This document shows positions 44,386 through 52,976 of a stretch of DNA of 64,000 nucleotides, in pieces. The stretch comes from Fidelibacterota bacterium (GTDB taxonomy: Bacteria > Fidelibacterota > SORT01). Both the position numbers and the translations under genes were made by a program. Position 1 is the stretch's first letter, and each line of letters opens with the position of its first letter. The stretch spans positions 44,332 to 108,331 of the forward strand of contig JACZYG010000008.1 in NCBI GenBank assembly GCA_022571215.1, in the 5' to 3' direction. The notes below the pieces were generated by a model, which had not been told where the DNA came from, did no database searches, and saw only the letters and a list, made by a program, of their open reading frames with translations.

Positions 44386-44406
44386 TATCAATCTTGTTGT
44401 TATAAA
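44379..44406 (+). promoter_or_regulatory. Promoter for the NFACT gene
   Basis: TTGTCA (44379-44384) is separated by 16 bp from TATAAA (44401-44406). The leader to the NFACT start would be about 20-40 nt. The -35 box shares five bases with that of the divergent yicC promoter. Confidence 0.55.
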
Positions 44407-44431
44407 TAGTTGGTTTATCTTAAATTCAAAG

Positions 44432-46102
44432 TTGTTAATTGACTTAAAATTTATGCTCAACGATCTGAATATATTATGCCTGCTTGCAGAAGATTTCGAC
44501 TCCGGTCTAAGTGGAAAAAAATTCCATGTTGGATTCACTTACCGTAAGAACGAACTTTTGATCGTTTTTGGGAAGAAGAGACCGAAAACACTCTTTTTCA
44601 ATGCGGTAAAAAACAAGCCCCACATCTTTTTGCGGGAAGGAGATTTCAAGCCAAAAAGAAAACAGGTAGTGGAGTTGTTTAAAGATTTAAACGGCTTAGA
44701 ACTACTGTCAATAAACGCATCCCGGACAAGCAGGGAGTTGTCGTTTACTTTCGATTCCGGCGTGTCCCTAAAATTTGTCTTCTTCGGATACCAACCGAAT
44801 GCTGTGCTTGTAAATGATGAAAATAAGATTTTAGACAGTTTTAAAAATTCCTCGAAATTGAGCGGACGCGGCTATCAAGATGAATTTCCTGCGCTAAAAA
44901 AGATTCCGATCAAAAATTCAGCCGATCTGAAGCGAATTTTTAATAATACCCCATCCCTTATATTATCACGGGCGCTCCGAAACGCATTTCATTCAATAGA
45001 CAAAACTTCCGCTCATGAAATTATATTTCTTACCGGTCTCCCTTCCGACCTTAAAAGCCATGACATAGACGACGAATCAATAAAAAGGGTTTGGCAAGCA
45101 TCTGAAAAAGTGGCTGATGCTATCTCTACGGCAGAACTAACTGTTTACCGAGCCTCGCCTCCCATGCTAACGCTCTTTAAACCGGAGCATTTAGCCGGAG
45201 ATAAACAACTTTCTTTTGACTCGGCAAATGAGGCTGTGATCGAGTTTATTAAGTTGCAGAGCTCATACGACGCTTTACTCCTCAAAAAACGGGAAACTTT
45301 GAAATCCTTACAACTCAAATTGAATTCCGTGGGGGAACGAACGAAAAAACAGAAGGCGGATCTGATAAAACTTAGAGAACGGCGGGACTGGGATAAGATC
45401 GCCGATGTTCTTATGTCCAATCTTCATAATCTCAAAAAGGGAATGTCAGAAACAACTCTTCCCGACTTCGACGGAAATGAAATGGTGATCAAACTCAACG
45501 CCGACATCACGCCCGCTTCAAATGCCCAGCGCTATTATAAAAAAGCGAAAGCTGCCCGTTCGGGAGAAAAGAAACTTCTGCGGGCTATTGGAGAGGGAGA
45601 AAAAATGATTCCCGAAATCACAAAATTGATAGAGAAGCTCGAATCTATCGCCACTCTCAAAGAGTGGGACTCGTTTGAAAAGAATTCTCTTAAAAAACGG
45701 CTTCCGGCGATTCGTTCGACCCGGCAAAAACAAGTTACCCCTTCTCTGCCTTACCGAACAATAGATGCGCCTGAAGGCTATACCGTTTACGTAGGTAAAA
45801 GCGCTAAAGACAACGATAAATTGACCTTTAAGGTAGGAAAGAAAAACGATTTGTGGCTGCACGTGCAAGGGGCGCAAGGTTCCCATGTAGTAGTTCCCGC
45901 GCTGAAAAAAGGTGTTCCTTTTCCGCGTGACGTTATCGTGTTCGCGGCTCAACTTGCCGCAAGAAACAGCAAGCAGAAACACTCAGGAATGGTGCCGGTT
46001 ATATATACCTATTGCAAGTTCGTTTGGAAGAAAAAAGGTGGTCCGCCCGGAACCGTGCATATCAAGAACGAGAAATCTATTATGGTGAAACCGGGCTTAT
46101 AG
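44432..46102 (+). CDS. NFACT family protein (Rqc2/RqcH homologue)
   Basis: RqcH-type proteins bind split 50S subunits carrying stalled peptidyl-tRNA and add alanine tails that mark the peptide for degradation. The 556-residue protein has an NFACT-N domain (about 1-190), a central helical and coiled-coil region (about 280-410) and an NFACT-R domain (about 447-556) with GYTVYVGKSAKDNDKLTFKVG, then KNDLWLHVQGAQGSHVVV. The start may be TTG at 44432 or ATG at 44453, and neither has a clear Shine-Dalgarno sequence. At 556 residues it is compact and lacks any C-terminal addition. Confidence 0.88.
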   Translation: MLIDLKFMLNDLNILCLLAEDFDSGLSGKKFHVGFTYRKNELLIVFGKKRPKTLFFNAVKNKPHIFLREGDFKPKRKQVVELFKDLNGLELLSINASRTSRELSFTFDSGVSLKFVFFGYQPNAVLVNDENKILDSFKNSSKLSGRGYQDEFPALKKIPIKNSADLKRIFNNTPSLILSRALRNAFHSIDKTSAHEIIFLTGLPSDLKSHDIDDESIKRVWQASEKVADAISTAELTVYRASPPMLTLFKPEHLAGDKQLSFDSANEAVIEFIKLQSSYDALLLKKRETLKSLQLKLNSVGERTKKQKADLIKLRERRDWDKIADVLMSNLHNLKKGMSETTLPDFDGNEMVIKLNADITPASNAQRYYKKAKAARSGEKKLLRAIGEGEKMIPEITKLIEKLESIATLKEWDSFEKNSLKKRLPAIRSTRQKQVTPSLPYRTIDAPEGYTVYVGKSAKDNDKLTFKVGKKNDLWLHVQGAQGSHVVVPALKKGVPFPRDVIVFAAQLAARNSKQKHSGMVPVIYTYCKFVWKKKGGPPGTVHIKNEKSIMVKPGL

Positions 46103-46376
46103 AAAAATCTTTGGGTAGGTCTTTGAGAGTCGTCCCGAAGCTTCGGGACGACATGGCAATCTTTTTGGAGTGCATTGACTGTGTCAATGCCGTATCAACG
46201 CAGTTGACGCACCCCATATGACACACCCCGCCCTGCGGGCACCCCTCTTTTTAGAGGGGAACTTTAATCCTATCTTCGATAGGATATGTGCGAGTCAGGG
46301 CTTGCCCTGACCGTTACAGGAAAGTGATGGTTAGGGTCACCGCCGTTGGCGATGATTCTGACTGCCACAAATTATT
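46103..46376. repeat. Intergenic hairpin mosaic, locus 5
   Basis: The gap between two convergent genes holds GTCCCGA-AGCT-TCGGGAC (46132-46149), a degraded two-arm cruciform (46167-46215), a solo left end of the MITE-like element (from 46219, with GCCC-TGC-GGGC), TCCTATC-TTC-GATAGGA (46268-46284) and GTCAGGGC/GCCCTGAC (about 46294-46311). Convergent transcription on both sides makes a terminator role for some stems plausible. Confidence 0.8.
46167..46215. repeat. Two-arm cruciform repeat, copy 2 (degraded)
   Basis: Arm 1, GCATTGAC-TGT-GTCAATGC (46172-46190), is perfect. Arm 2 (46191-46211) has three or four unpaired positions, and the outer stem is GGAG against CCCC. The orientation is the same as at 21896. 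Confidence 0.7.
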
Positions 46377-48440
46377 CTATCTAATCACCACTTCTTCGGC
46401 ATCAGTTTCTTCAACCTTTTCATCAAAGAAATGCTTAAAATCAAGCATCTGGGTCTTCAGGTCCATCGGGTAGGAAATTTCTATATCCGTTACAGCGCCG
46501 TCGTCTCCATATACGGGAGTCAAACGTGGAAATACTACCACATCGAAATCCGACATACCGATTGCGAGCGACCGTTCGAGTATTTCGTCTCTAAGCTCGG
46601 TATCTATCTTGATTCCATATTCAGAAATTATAGCTTTCGCGCCTTCGTAGTCGCCTGTCGCTTTTATTTCCATCAATTTCGAAAGAATTTCCCCGATGCC
46701 TCGATGCATCTCATCATAATCAACTACTTCGAAATACGTTTTGCCGTCAATTTTCTTCGCCTTGATGCCATTGGTATTCCGCCTGACGTATTCGACAATC
46801 ATATGCGTTGCGCGATCATGGTCTTCTTCATATTGATCGCCCTCGGGAACCTTTCTGTGGTTTGTAAGAGCCTCCATCGCATACTCATCGTAGCCGGCTT
46901 TTCCGACTTCCGTCGAGGGAGCGACTCCCATTTCAACTAATTTAGGATCGAAAAAATTCCAGAGCGCCACGAGCTCCGCCCGCGCCTCTTCCAATGTGGA
47001 ATAATATTCTTTGATATAATTCGCCGGATCGCCTTCAAGATCGGCGGCTTTCTTACCCGAAGCATGACCTACCACCTCGTGCATGGCAACTTTCAGGTCA
47101 AAGATCAGACCTCCGAACTCTTTAGCCCTTTCCCGCATTTCATCCGAAACGGCAAACTCTTCCATCTCCGCAGTGGCATTGGCTACATGCCTTGCCTTGA
47201 CTACATTCCCCAATACAACACTCTTGGAACCGTACTCCTCCCTTATCGCCTGCTCATTCGGCAGGTTGATTCCGCGTGGACTCTTTGGACCCGAATCTCC
47301 TGTTCCCAACAGAGCGTACACCACATTCGCCACGGGAGCGTTTATCTCGCTGCGTTTGTATTCATCCGCCCACGGCGCCTTTTGTTCAAAGTACAGAGCG
47401 TTCTCGGCAAACGCTCTCAGCATACTCGTATTTTCTTCATCCACCAATTCAAGCGTTGCTTCATAGGAACCCTTTTGCGCGCGCGGATCATCGTATACCT
47501 CGATAAACCCGTTTATAATATCAATTTTTGTGCTGTTCTGAACCCATGCTATGTTATACGTCCGGAAATCCTCCAAGTCGCCCGTTCGGAAATACTTGGC
47601 AAGCAGTCTTAGAACATTCGCCTGATCCGGCTCAGCATATTCAGCCGCCTTTTCCAATTCTTGCGCTGATCTTTCGAGCTCGTTTGAATACATTCCGGGT
47701 TCGACTCCGTCACCTCCCGCTCTGTATACGAGTTCTTTCAGCTCGCCATTTTGTACGACGATTTTGGAATTCAGAGAGTTCTTCTGCTCAAATCCTTCAA
47801 GGTCCGCTAAAGTAACGCCATCATAAAAGTTCACGGCGCTTGAAGCCAACATATCCATTCCCTCTCCGGGATTCTTATTGGTCTTTACAGGTTCAAAATC
47901 TCTATCAAAGATATACGGTCTTAAATGGCTCAAGACTTCGTCAAGGTCTTCATTTTCCTCTAATCCGAAATCAGCTCCGTTTGCTTCGGCGATAGCCGCC
48001 GCTTTTGAGAAGTTGATATAACTGGTATTAGGAACGAACTTTCTCGAATTATCCTCGTCGTACTGACTGTTATTTATCCAGAAAAGTTTTGTGTATTCAA
48101 GAATTTCGCTATACACCTCTTCGTCTATCCCCTCCGGGTTCTCCACTATTGCTTCAAGTATATTCCTGATCTTCAACGCGTGCTTGTGATTCTGATCGTA
48201 ATAAATATCCCGACCCGCTATCGCCGACCGGTACAGATGCCAGGCTAACATCTTTTCTTTCAGCGTAAGATCCTTGAATCCATCCGCATAAGCCTGTACC
48301 ACCATTACGTTACGAACCTTCTCTAAGAAATATTTTCTCTCGCCCTCTGTTTTCATATCACCCGATTCCTTCTTAGAACATCCTGCCGTCAGCGCCGCTG
48401 TCGCAAGCAACAGCAACACAGCTACTTTAAAATATTTCAT
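46377..48440 (-). CDS. Dipeptidyl-peptidase III-like lipoprotein (M49)
   Basis: This is a zinc metallopeptidase of the M49 family, which releases dipeptides from peptide N-termini. The HExxGH motif is complete (HEVVGH, His454, Glu455, His459), and the third ligand lies in TLEEARAEL (Glu485 or Glu489), as in M49. A lipoprotein signal (VLLLLATAALTAG followed by Cys21) places it on the envelope, unlike cytosolic eukaryotic DPP III. The length is 687. SPRGINLPNEQAIREEYGSKSV (near residues 387-408) is another family segment. It is a single-gene unit with repeat mosaics on both sides. Confidence 0.9.
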   Translation of the reverse strand: MKYFKVAVLLLLATAALTAGCSKKESGDMKTEGERKYFLEKVRNVMVVQAYADGFKDLTLKEKMLAWHLYRSAIAGRDIYYDQNHKHALKIRNILEAIVENPEGIDEEVYSEILEYTKLFWINNSQYDEDNSRKFVPNTSYINFSKAAAIAEANGADFGLEENEDLDEVLSHLRPYIFDRDFEPVKTNKNPGEGMDMLASSAVNFYDGVTLADLEGFEQKNSLNSKIVVQNGELKELVYRAGGDGVEPGMYSNELERSAQELEKAAEYAEPDQANVLRLLAKYFRTGDLEDFRTYNIAWVQNSTKIDIINGFIEVYDDPRAQKGSYEATLELVDEENTSMLRAFAENALYFEQKAPWADEYKRSEINAPVANVVYALLGTGDSGPKSPRGINLPNEQAIREEYGSKSVVLGNVVKARHVANATAEMEEFAVSDEMRERAKEFGGLIFDLKVAMHEVVGHASGKKAADLEGDPANYIKEYYSTLEEARAELVALWNFFDPKLVEMGVAPSTEVGKAGYDEYAMEALTNHRKVPEGDQYEEDHDRATHMIVEYVRRNTNGIKAKKIDGKTYFEVVDYDEMHRGIGEILSKLMEIKATGDYEGAKAIISEYGIKIDTELRDEILERSLAIGMSDFDVVVFPRLTPVYGDDGAVTDIEISYPMDLKTQMLDFKHFFDEKVEETDAEEVVIR

Positions 48441-48490
48441 TACTTTTCCCTCTGAACTAATTACTGCGTTATCGAATTATTACTAATATT

Positions 48491-48519
48491 AAGTTATAGA
48501 AATCGGCGGCAACTGTCAA
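48491..48519 (-). promoter_or_regulatory. Promoter for the dipeptidyl-peptidase III gene
   Basis: On the minus strand, TTGACA (48519-48514) is followed after 17 bp by TAACTT (48496-48491). The leader to the ATG at 48440 is about 45 nt, and AGAGGG precedes the start. Confidence 0.6.
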
Positions 48520-48707
48520 GCCATACGGTGAATTGGGAGAGCGGGTTATAACCTGCCTCCTCCTTACATGGAGGGGAGATGAAAAATTCCCCTCTAATAA
48601 GAGGGGTGGATTCGAAGCCCGAAGGGATGAGAAGACGGGGTGTGTCATGAATAGGTTTTCATACTACAACGTTTAAAAAAGCTTCGGGACGATGTGGCAA
48701 TCTTTTT

Positions 48708-48756
48708 GGAGTGAATTGACTGTGTCAATGCCGCATCAACGCAGTTGACGCACTCC
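48708..48756. repeat. Two-arm cruciform repeat, copy 3 (partly degraded)
   Basis: The outer stem GGAG/CTCC (48708-48711 and 48753-48756) is intact. Arm 1 (48713-48731) pairs except at one position, and arm 2 (48732-48752) has two mismatches. The orientation is the same as at 21896. Confidence 0.75.
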
Positions 48757-49232
48757 ATATTACACCCCTCGTCCGGCAGCTGCCGGACACTCCCCTCAAG
48801 GGGAGAGGATTAGGGTGCGAGTCAGGAATTTTCCTGACCGTACCATTAAGTATACGGTCTTTGCGAGGAGTCCCGAAGCTTCGGGACGACGTGGCAATCT
48901 CGCGCCACTGATCTATGACTGAGATTGCTTCACCCTGATAAATCAGTGTTCGCAATGACTGTGAGGTGAGAGCTATTGTGCGGGTTATCCGTCAACTGAC
49001 GGACTGACCGCCGCGAACGATTTATACAACTCTAAACACACCCCGCCCTTCGGGCACCCCTCTTTTTAGAGGGGAACTTTAATCCTATCTCCTATAGGAT
49101 ATGTACGAGTCAGAAATTTTCCTGACTGCACTATTAATTTGTTTGAAAACCATTAAAATGGTTCATGAGATTTTAGGAATTTACTAACCCCTGTCCTTAA
49201 GTCAGGGGGCTATGAAAAGGAAGAAAACCCGG

Positions 49233-50327
49233 TTACTCTATCCAAAACCTTGAATTAAAATCCACAAGGAGAGAGACTCGGTGCGTATCTCCGAGATTTT
49301 CCTGTGAGCCGACTGATCCGAACGAATAGTCCACCGTCGCTCCCCTGACCTTCATGCCGATGCCCGCGCTGAACGGTTCAACCTCCCCTCTCCCCGCTCT
49401 GAGTATCAGACGGTCATTCACATGAAGTTCTCCCCCGAAAGTGAGTGAGGTAAAAGAAGAGCCAAGACTGATACCGTCAGTAGAAAATGACCTGTCACCG
49501 TCCGTCCGGGTTACGAATTCTATGCTCGGCATCAACCATGCATCCGAAAAGGGAAGTTTGATTTGCGTGGAGACTCCCGAACGCAACGTCGGTGATATGA
49601 GTTCTTTAGTTCCCGTGTCCCAAGCGAGCAAAGTAGTAGTAACGTCCTGCAGGTTTGCGCCGATGAAAATCTTGTCTCGTAAACGGTATTTCAGGGCGAT
49701 ATCGAAACCGATTCCGTTAGCCGAATGGTTCGCGAATGCCTTTCGCAGAAATTTCACGCTGCCGCCGTAAGCGAATCGTTCGTTCAGTTGCCTGCCGTAA
49801 GACAGATAGAACGCCCACTCGGAATCGTTGAATCTTGTTATGGCGTCTTCATCCAATCGTTCGCCGAAATCAAGCTGACCGTTCCCCTCTGTGCCGTCAG
49901 GATCGTCGGTTCCGGGAATGCCGTCCGTTCCGTAATCCAAAAGAGCGTTGGTCGTGTTCGGGATCCCTTCTACGCCAAGCCGGATCATACTGAAACTTAT
50001 GGCTCTGTCATTGGCATAGGGACGGGCATATGCGGCGTAATCGTAGCTGACTATCCCCGCAAAACGTTCGGAATGCATGAAAGACGCCTGTTGGTTATCT
50101 ATGGAAGCCAAACCCGCGGCGTTCCAGTATCCTGCTGTCACATCATCCGCCACGCTGACGAAAGCGCTGCCCATACCGAGCGCGCGAGCGCCTACACCGG
50201 TAGAAATAAACTCTCCAGCGTATTTCGCAACGCTTTGAGCGAAGGCTCCTTGAGAGCTGAGAACTGCGAACAAAAGCAGTCCGACCAATTCTGATTTATT
50301 TTTAAACATATTCATAGTAGATGCCAT
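49233..50327 (-). CDS. PorV/PorQ-family outer-membrane beta-barrel protein
   Basis: The 364-residue protein has a signal peptide (ending GAFAQ) followed by the family hallmark FISTGVGARALGMGSAFVSVADDVTAGYWNAAGLA (residues about 40-74). The rest is rich in alternating beta strands, and the last residue region (SLLVDFNSRFWIE) looks like a barrel-closing strand. PorV shuttles type IX secretion cargo to the attachment machinery in Bacteroidetes. The family is also broad in Marinimicrobia, where the role is less clear. It follows mutS by 32 bp. Confidence 0.8.
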   Translation of the reverse strand: MASTMNMFKNKSELVGLLLFAVLSSQGAFAQSVAKYAGEFISTGVGARALGMGSAFVSVADDVTAGYWNAAGLASIDNQQASFMHSERFAGIVSYDYAAYARPYANDRAISFSMIRLGVEGIPNTTNALLDYGTDGIPGTDDPDGTEGNGQLDFGERLDEDAITRFNDSEWAFYLSYGRQLNERFAYGGSVKFLRKAFANHSANGIGFDIALKYRLRDKIFIGANLQDVTTTLLAWDTGTKELISPTLRSGVSTQIKLPFSDAWLMPSIEFVTRTDGDRSFSTDGISLGSSFTSLTFGGELHVNDRLILRAGRGEVEPFSAGIGMKVRGATVDYSFGSVGSQENLGDTHRVSLLVDFNSRFWIE

Positions 50328-50359
50328 TTTTACGAATCAAACCCTATACGGGTTCCCGA

Positions 50360-52975
50360 CTAATTTTCCAATCCCCACTTCTTTTTCAGCTCGTCCAGCT
50401 TCGCCATCGCTTCTAACGGTGTCATGCTGTTCAAATCGAGCTCTTTAAGTTCATCTTTAAGTTTGGCTTCCTTCTCATCAAATATACCGATTTGATATTC
50501 AGAAACGCTTTCTTTTTTCACACTCTGTTTTTGTAAAGATGAGTATTCCTTTTCCAAAGACCACAGTACTTCTTTGGCTCTCTCTATCACGCTGCGGGGA
50601 AGTCCCGCTAATTGAGCGACCTGAATTCCGTAACTATGGTCGGAGCTTCCCGGAATTATTTTTCGCAAAAAGACAATTTTGTCTCCGTACTCCTTCACCG
50701 CTACGTTGAGATTATGAACCCTCGGAAGCAATTCCGCAAGTTCCGCCAATTCATGATAATGCGTGGCAAATAGCGTTTTGGCAGCCACCTTCGGATTGTT
50801 ATGCAGATATTCTGTCACCGACCACGCTATCGAAAGACCGTCATACGTGCTTGTTCCCCTCCCGATCTCATCCAACAATATCAGGCTTCTCTCTGTTGCG
50901 TTATTGAGTATATTCGCCGTTTCGTTCATCTCCACCAAAAACGTGCTCTCGCCGCCTGCGAGGTTGTCCGATGCGCCGACTCTCGTGAAGAGCTTGTCAA
51001 CTATGCCCATTTTCACTTCACTCGCTGGAACATAACTCCCTATCTGAGCGAGCAGAACTATTATTGCTATCTGACGCAGATAAGTTGATTTGCCTGCCAT
51101 GTTCGGTCCTGTAACGATGTGTATCTGCCGGTCGTGACAGTCAGCTTCCAAGTCATTCGGGACGAACGACTCTCCCGGCGGCAGCAGTTCCTCCACGACA
51201 GGATGCCTCCCGTCCTTGATGCTGATACGGGTTGATTCCTCAAGAACAGGACGGGTCCACTCTTCGCTTTCCGCCGTCAGACCGAATGTGGAAAGAACAT
51301 CGAGCCTCGCTATAACATCGGCGTTCCACTGAATCTCGCCTGCCGAATCCAATACTTTATCAAGAATCTCATCGAAGAGTTTCAGCTCTAACGCTTTTAT
51401 CTTCTCTTCAGCGCCGAGAACCTTCTCTTCATATTCTTTTAATTCAGGCGTTATATATCGCTCACTGTTTACAAGAGTCTGCTTCCTTATAAAATCCTCA
51501 GGCACTTTGTTAATATGCATTTTCGTTACTTCGAGATAGTAACCGAAGACCCTGTTATAGCCGATTTTCAGTGAGGGAATTCCGAGTCGTTCCCTCTCCT
51601 TAGCCTGCATTGAGGCTATCCAATCCTTCCCTGAAGAGGAGATCGAACGGAGCTCGTCCAATTGCTCGTTATAGCCGTCTCTGATATATCCGCCATCTGT
51701 TTTCGTAGCCGGCGGTTCGTCATTCAAGGCGGATTTTATCAGCTCCGTCAGTTTGCTCAGATCGGTCGATTGAGAAATCAGAGATTTGAGTTCCTTGTTA
51801 TTAACTGATTTCAACAACTGTTTAAGCTCCGGAATATGAATCAGGCTCTCTCTCAGGGCAACGAGGTCTCTCGGCATTGCCCGTCCGGATGACAGCCTTG
51901 AAAGCAGACGCTCTATGTCATTCATACTCCCGAGATGCTCTCTTGTTTCGTCTCTCAGATTACTTTTCGAGAAGAAAAAACTCACTACTTCCAACCGTTT
52001 CTCTATATCGCTGATTTCAGTCAGCGGATTCCGGAGCCAATTTCGTAACAACCGGGAACCCATTGCCGTTTTTGTTCTGTTTATAACATCCAATAGAGAG
52101 CTTTGCTCCGTTCCTCTCATCATCGGTTCGAAAAGCTCGAGATTCCTTACCGTGGTTTGGTCCAATCCCATAAAGGAATCCTCATTGTGAACGGTGATAG
52201 TCGTGAAGTGTCTCAAACTCTCTTTATGATTCTGTTCGAGGTAATGAAGCAGCGCGCCTGCGCTCTTTATGCCGACCGTGAGTTTCTCCATTCCGAATCC
52301 TTTAAGATTCTTCGTTTTAAATTGCTCTGTGAGCCGCTCGTAAGCATAATCGTTGGAAAAAATCCAATCTTCCAACGGTGTCACCATTGCCGACATCCCG
52401 TTAAGAAGATTCTCCTCCCCGTCTTCATCCGATTGTTGAATCAAGATCTCTGAAGGTTCGATTGACCTCAACCGTTCGCCTAAAGCCATCTTGTCTACTT
52501 CAGAAACAGAAAACGCGCCCGTAGAAGCATCCGCCCATGAAAGCCCGACCTCGTTATCATAAATACATATCGAGGCTATAAAATTATTTTTTCCGTCTTC
52601 AAGCATCTTATCGGAAAGCGTCGTACCGGGCGTAACGATCTCCACTACCTCGCGTTTTACTATGCCTTTTGACAGAGAAGGATCTTCCACCTGTTCACAT
52701 ATAGCCACCTTGTAGCCGCTTTTTACCAATTTATGCAGGTAGGTATCGAGAGAATGCCACGGAAAACCGGCTAAGGCGATTTTCGAACCTTTTTCGTCTT
52801 TCCCGCGAGCCGTGAGAGTTATTCCCAATATCTTTGACGTTATCTTTGCGTCTTCCGCGAAAGTCTCATAAAAATCACCCATTCTGTATAAAAGAATCGA
52901 GTCGGGGTTCGCCGCTTTTATCTTCCAGTATTGTTTCATGAGAGGCGTCAGCTCGTCTTTCACTTTGGTCGTCAT
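50360..52975 (-). CDS. mutS: DNA mismatch repair protein MutS
   Basis: MutS recognises mismatches and small loops. The mismatch-binding domain has YRMGDFYETF near residue 30 (the Phe-x-Glu type wedge), the connector, lever and clamp domains follow, and the ATPase carries Walker A in GPNMAGKSTYLRQ near residue 620, with ILLDEIGRGTSTYDG later. The length of 871 is full. It starts 1 bp after selB. MutL is not in the window. Confidence 0.97.
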   Translation of the reverse strand: MTTKVKDELTPLMKQYWKIKAANPDSILLYRMGDFYETFAEDAKITSKILGITLTARGKDEKGSKIALAGFPWHSLDTYLHKLVKSGYKVAICEQVEDPSLSKGIVKREVVEIVTPGTTLSDKMLEDGKNNFIASICIYDNEVGLSWADASTGAFSVSEVDKMALGERLRSIEPSEILIQQSDEDGEENLLNGMSAMVTPLEDWIFSNDYAYERLTEQFKTKNLKGFGMEKLTVGIKSAGALLHYLEQNHKESLRHFTTITVHNEDSFMGLDQTTVRNLELFEPMMRGTEQSSLLDVINRTKTAMGSRLLRNWLRNPLTEISDIEKRLEVVSFFFSKSNLRDETREHLGSMNDIERLLSRLSSGRAMPRDLVALRESLIHIPELKQLLKSVNNKELKSLISQSTDLSKLTELIKSALNDEPPATKTDGGYIRDGYNEQLDELRSISSSGKDWIASMQAKERERLGIPSLKIGYNRVFGYYLEVTKMHINKVPEDFIRKQTLVNSERYITPELKEYEEKVLGAEEKIKALELKLFDEILDKVLDSAGEIQWNADVIARLDVLSTFGLTAESEEWTRPVLEESTRISIKDGRHPVVEELLPPGESFVPNDLEADCHDRQIHIVTGPNMAGKSTYLRQIAIIVLLAQIGSYVPASEVKMGIVDKLFTRVGASDNLAGGESTFLVEMNETANILNNATERSLILLDEIGRGTSTYDGLSIAWSVTEYLHNNPKVAAKTLFATHYHELAELAELLPRVHNLNVAVKEYGDKIVFLRKIIPGSSDHSYGIQVAQLAGLPRSVIERAKEVLWSLEKEYSSLQKQSVKKESVSEYQIGIFDEKEAKLKDELKELDLNSMTPLEAMAKLDELKKKWGLEN

Positions 52976-52976
52976 G

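Larger units (their letters stand above)
48441..49232. repeat. Intergenic hairpin mosaic, locus 6
   Basis: This is the densest mosaic in the window. From left: promoter DNA to about 48530, a solo right end of the MITE-like element (48588-48647, with CCC-GAA-GGG), a partial GCTTCGGGACGA...GGCAATC piece (about 48680), a two-arm cruciform (48708-48756), GTCCGGC-AGCT-GCCGGAC (48771-48788), GTCAGGAA/TTCCTGAC (about 48823-48840), a GCGAGG...GCAATGAC module (48857-48960) with GTCCCGA-AGCT-TCGGGAC, a solo left end (from 49036), TCCTATC/TATAGGA (49083-49099) and a diverged three-hairpin block (about 49145-49210). Confidence 0.85.

Noticed and set aside
47064..47612. Open frame of 182 codons on the plus strand
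   Set aside because: It is antisense to the M49 peptidase, whose HEVVGH motif and full length leave no doubt about the coding strand.
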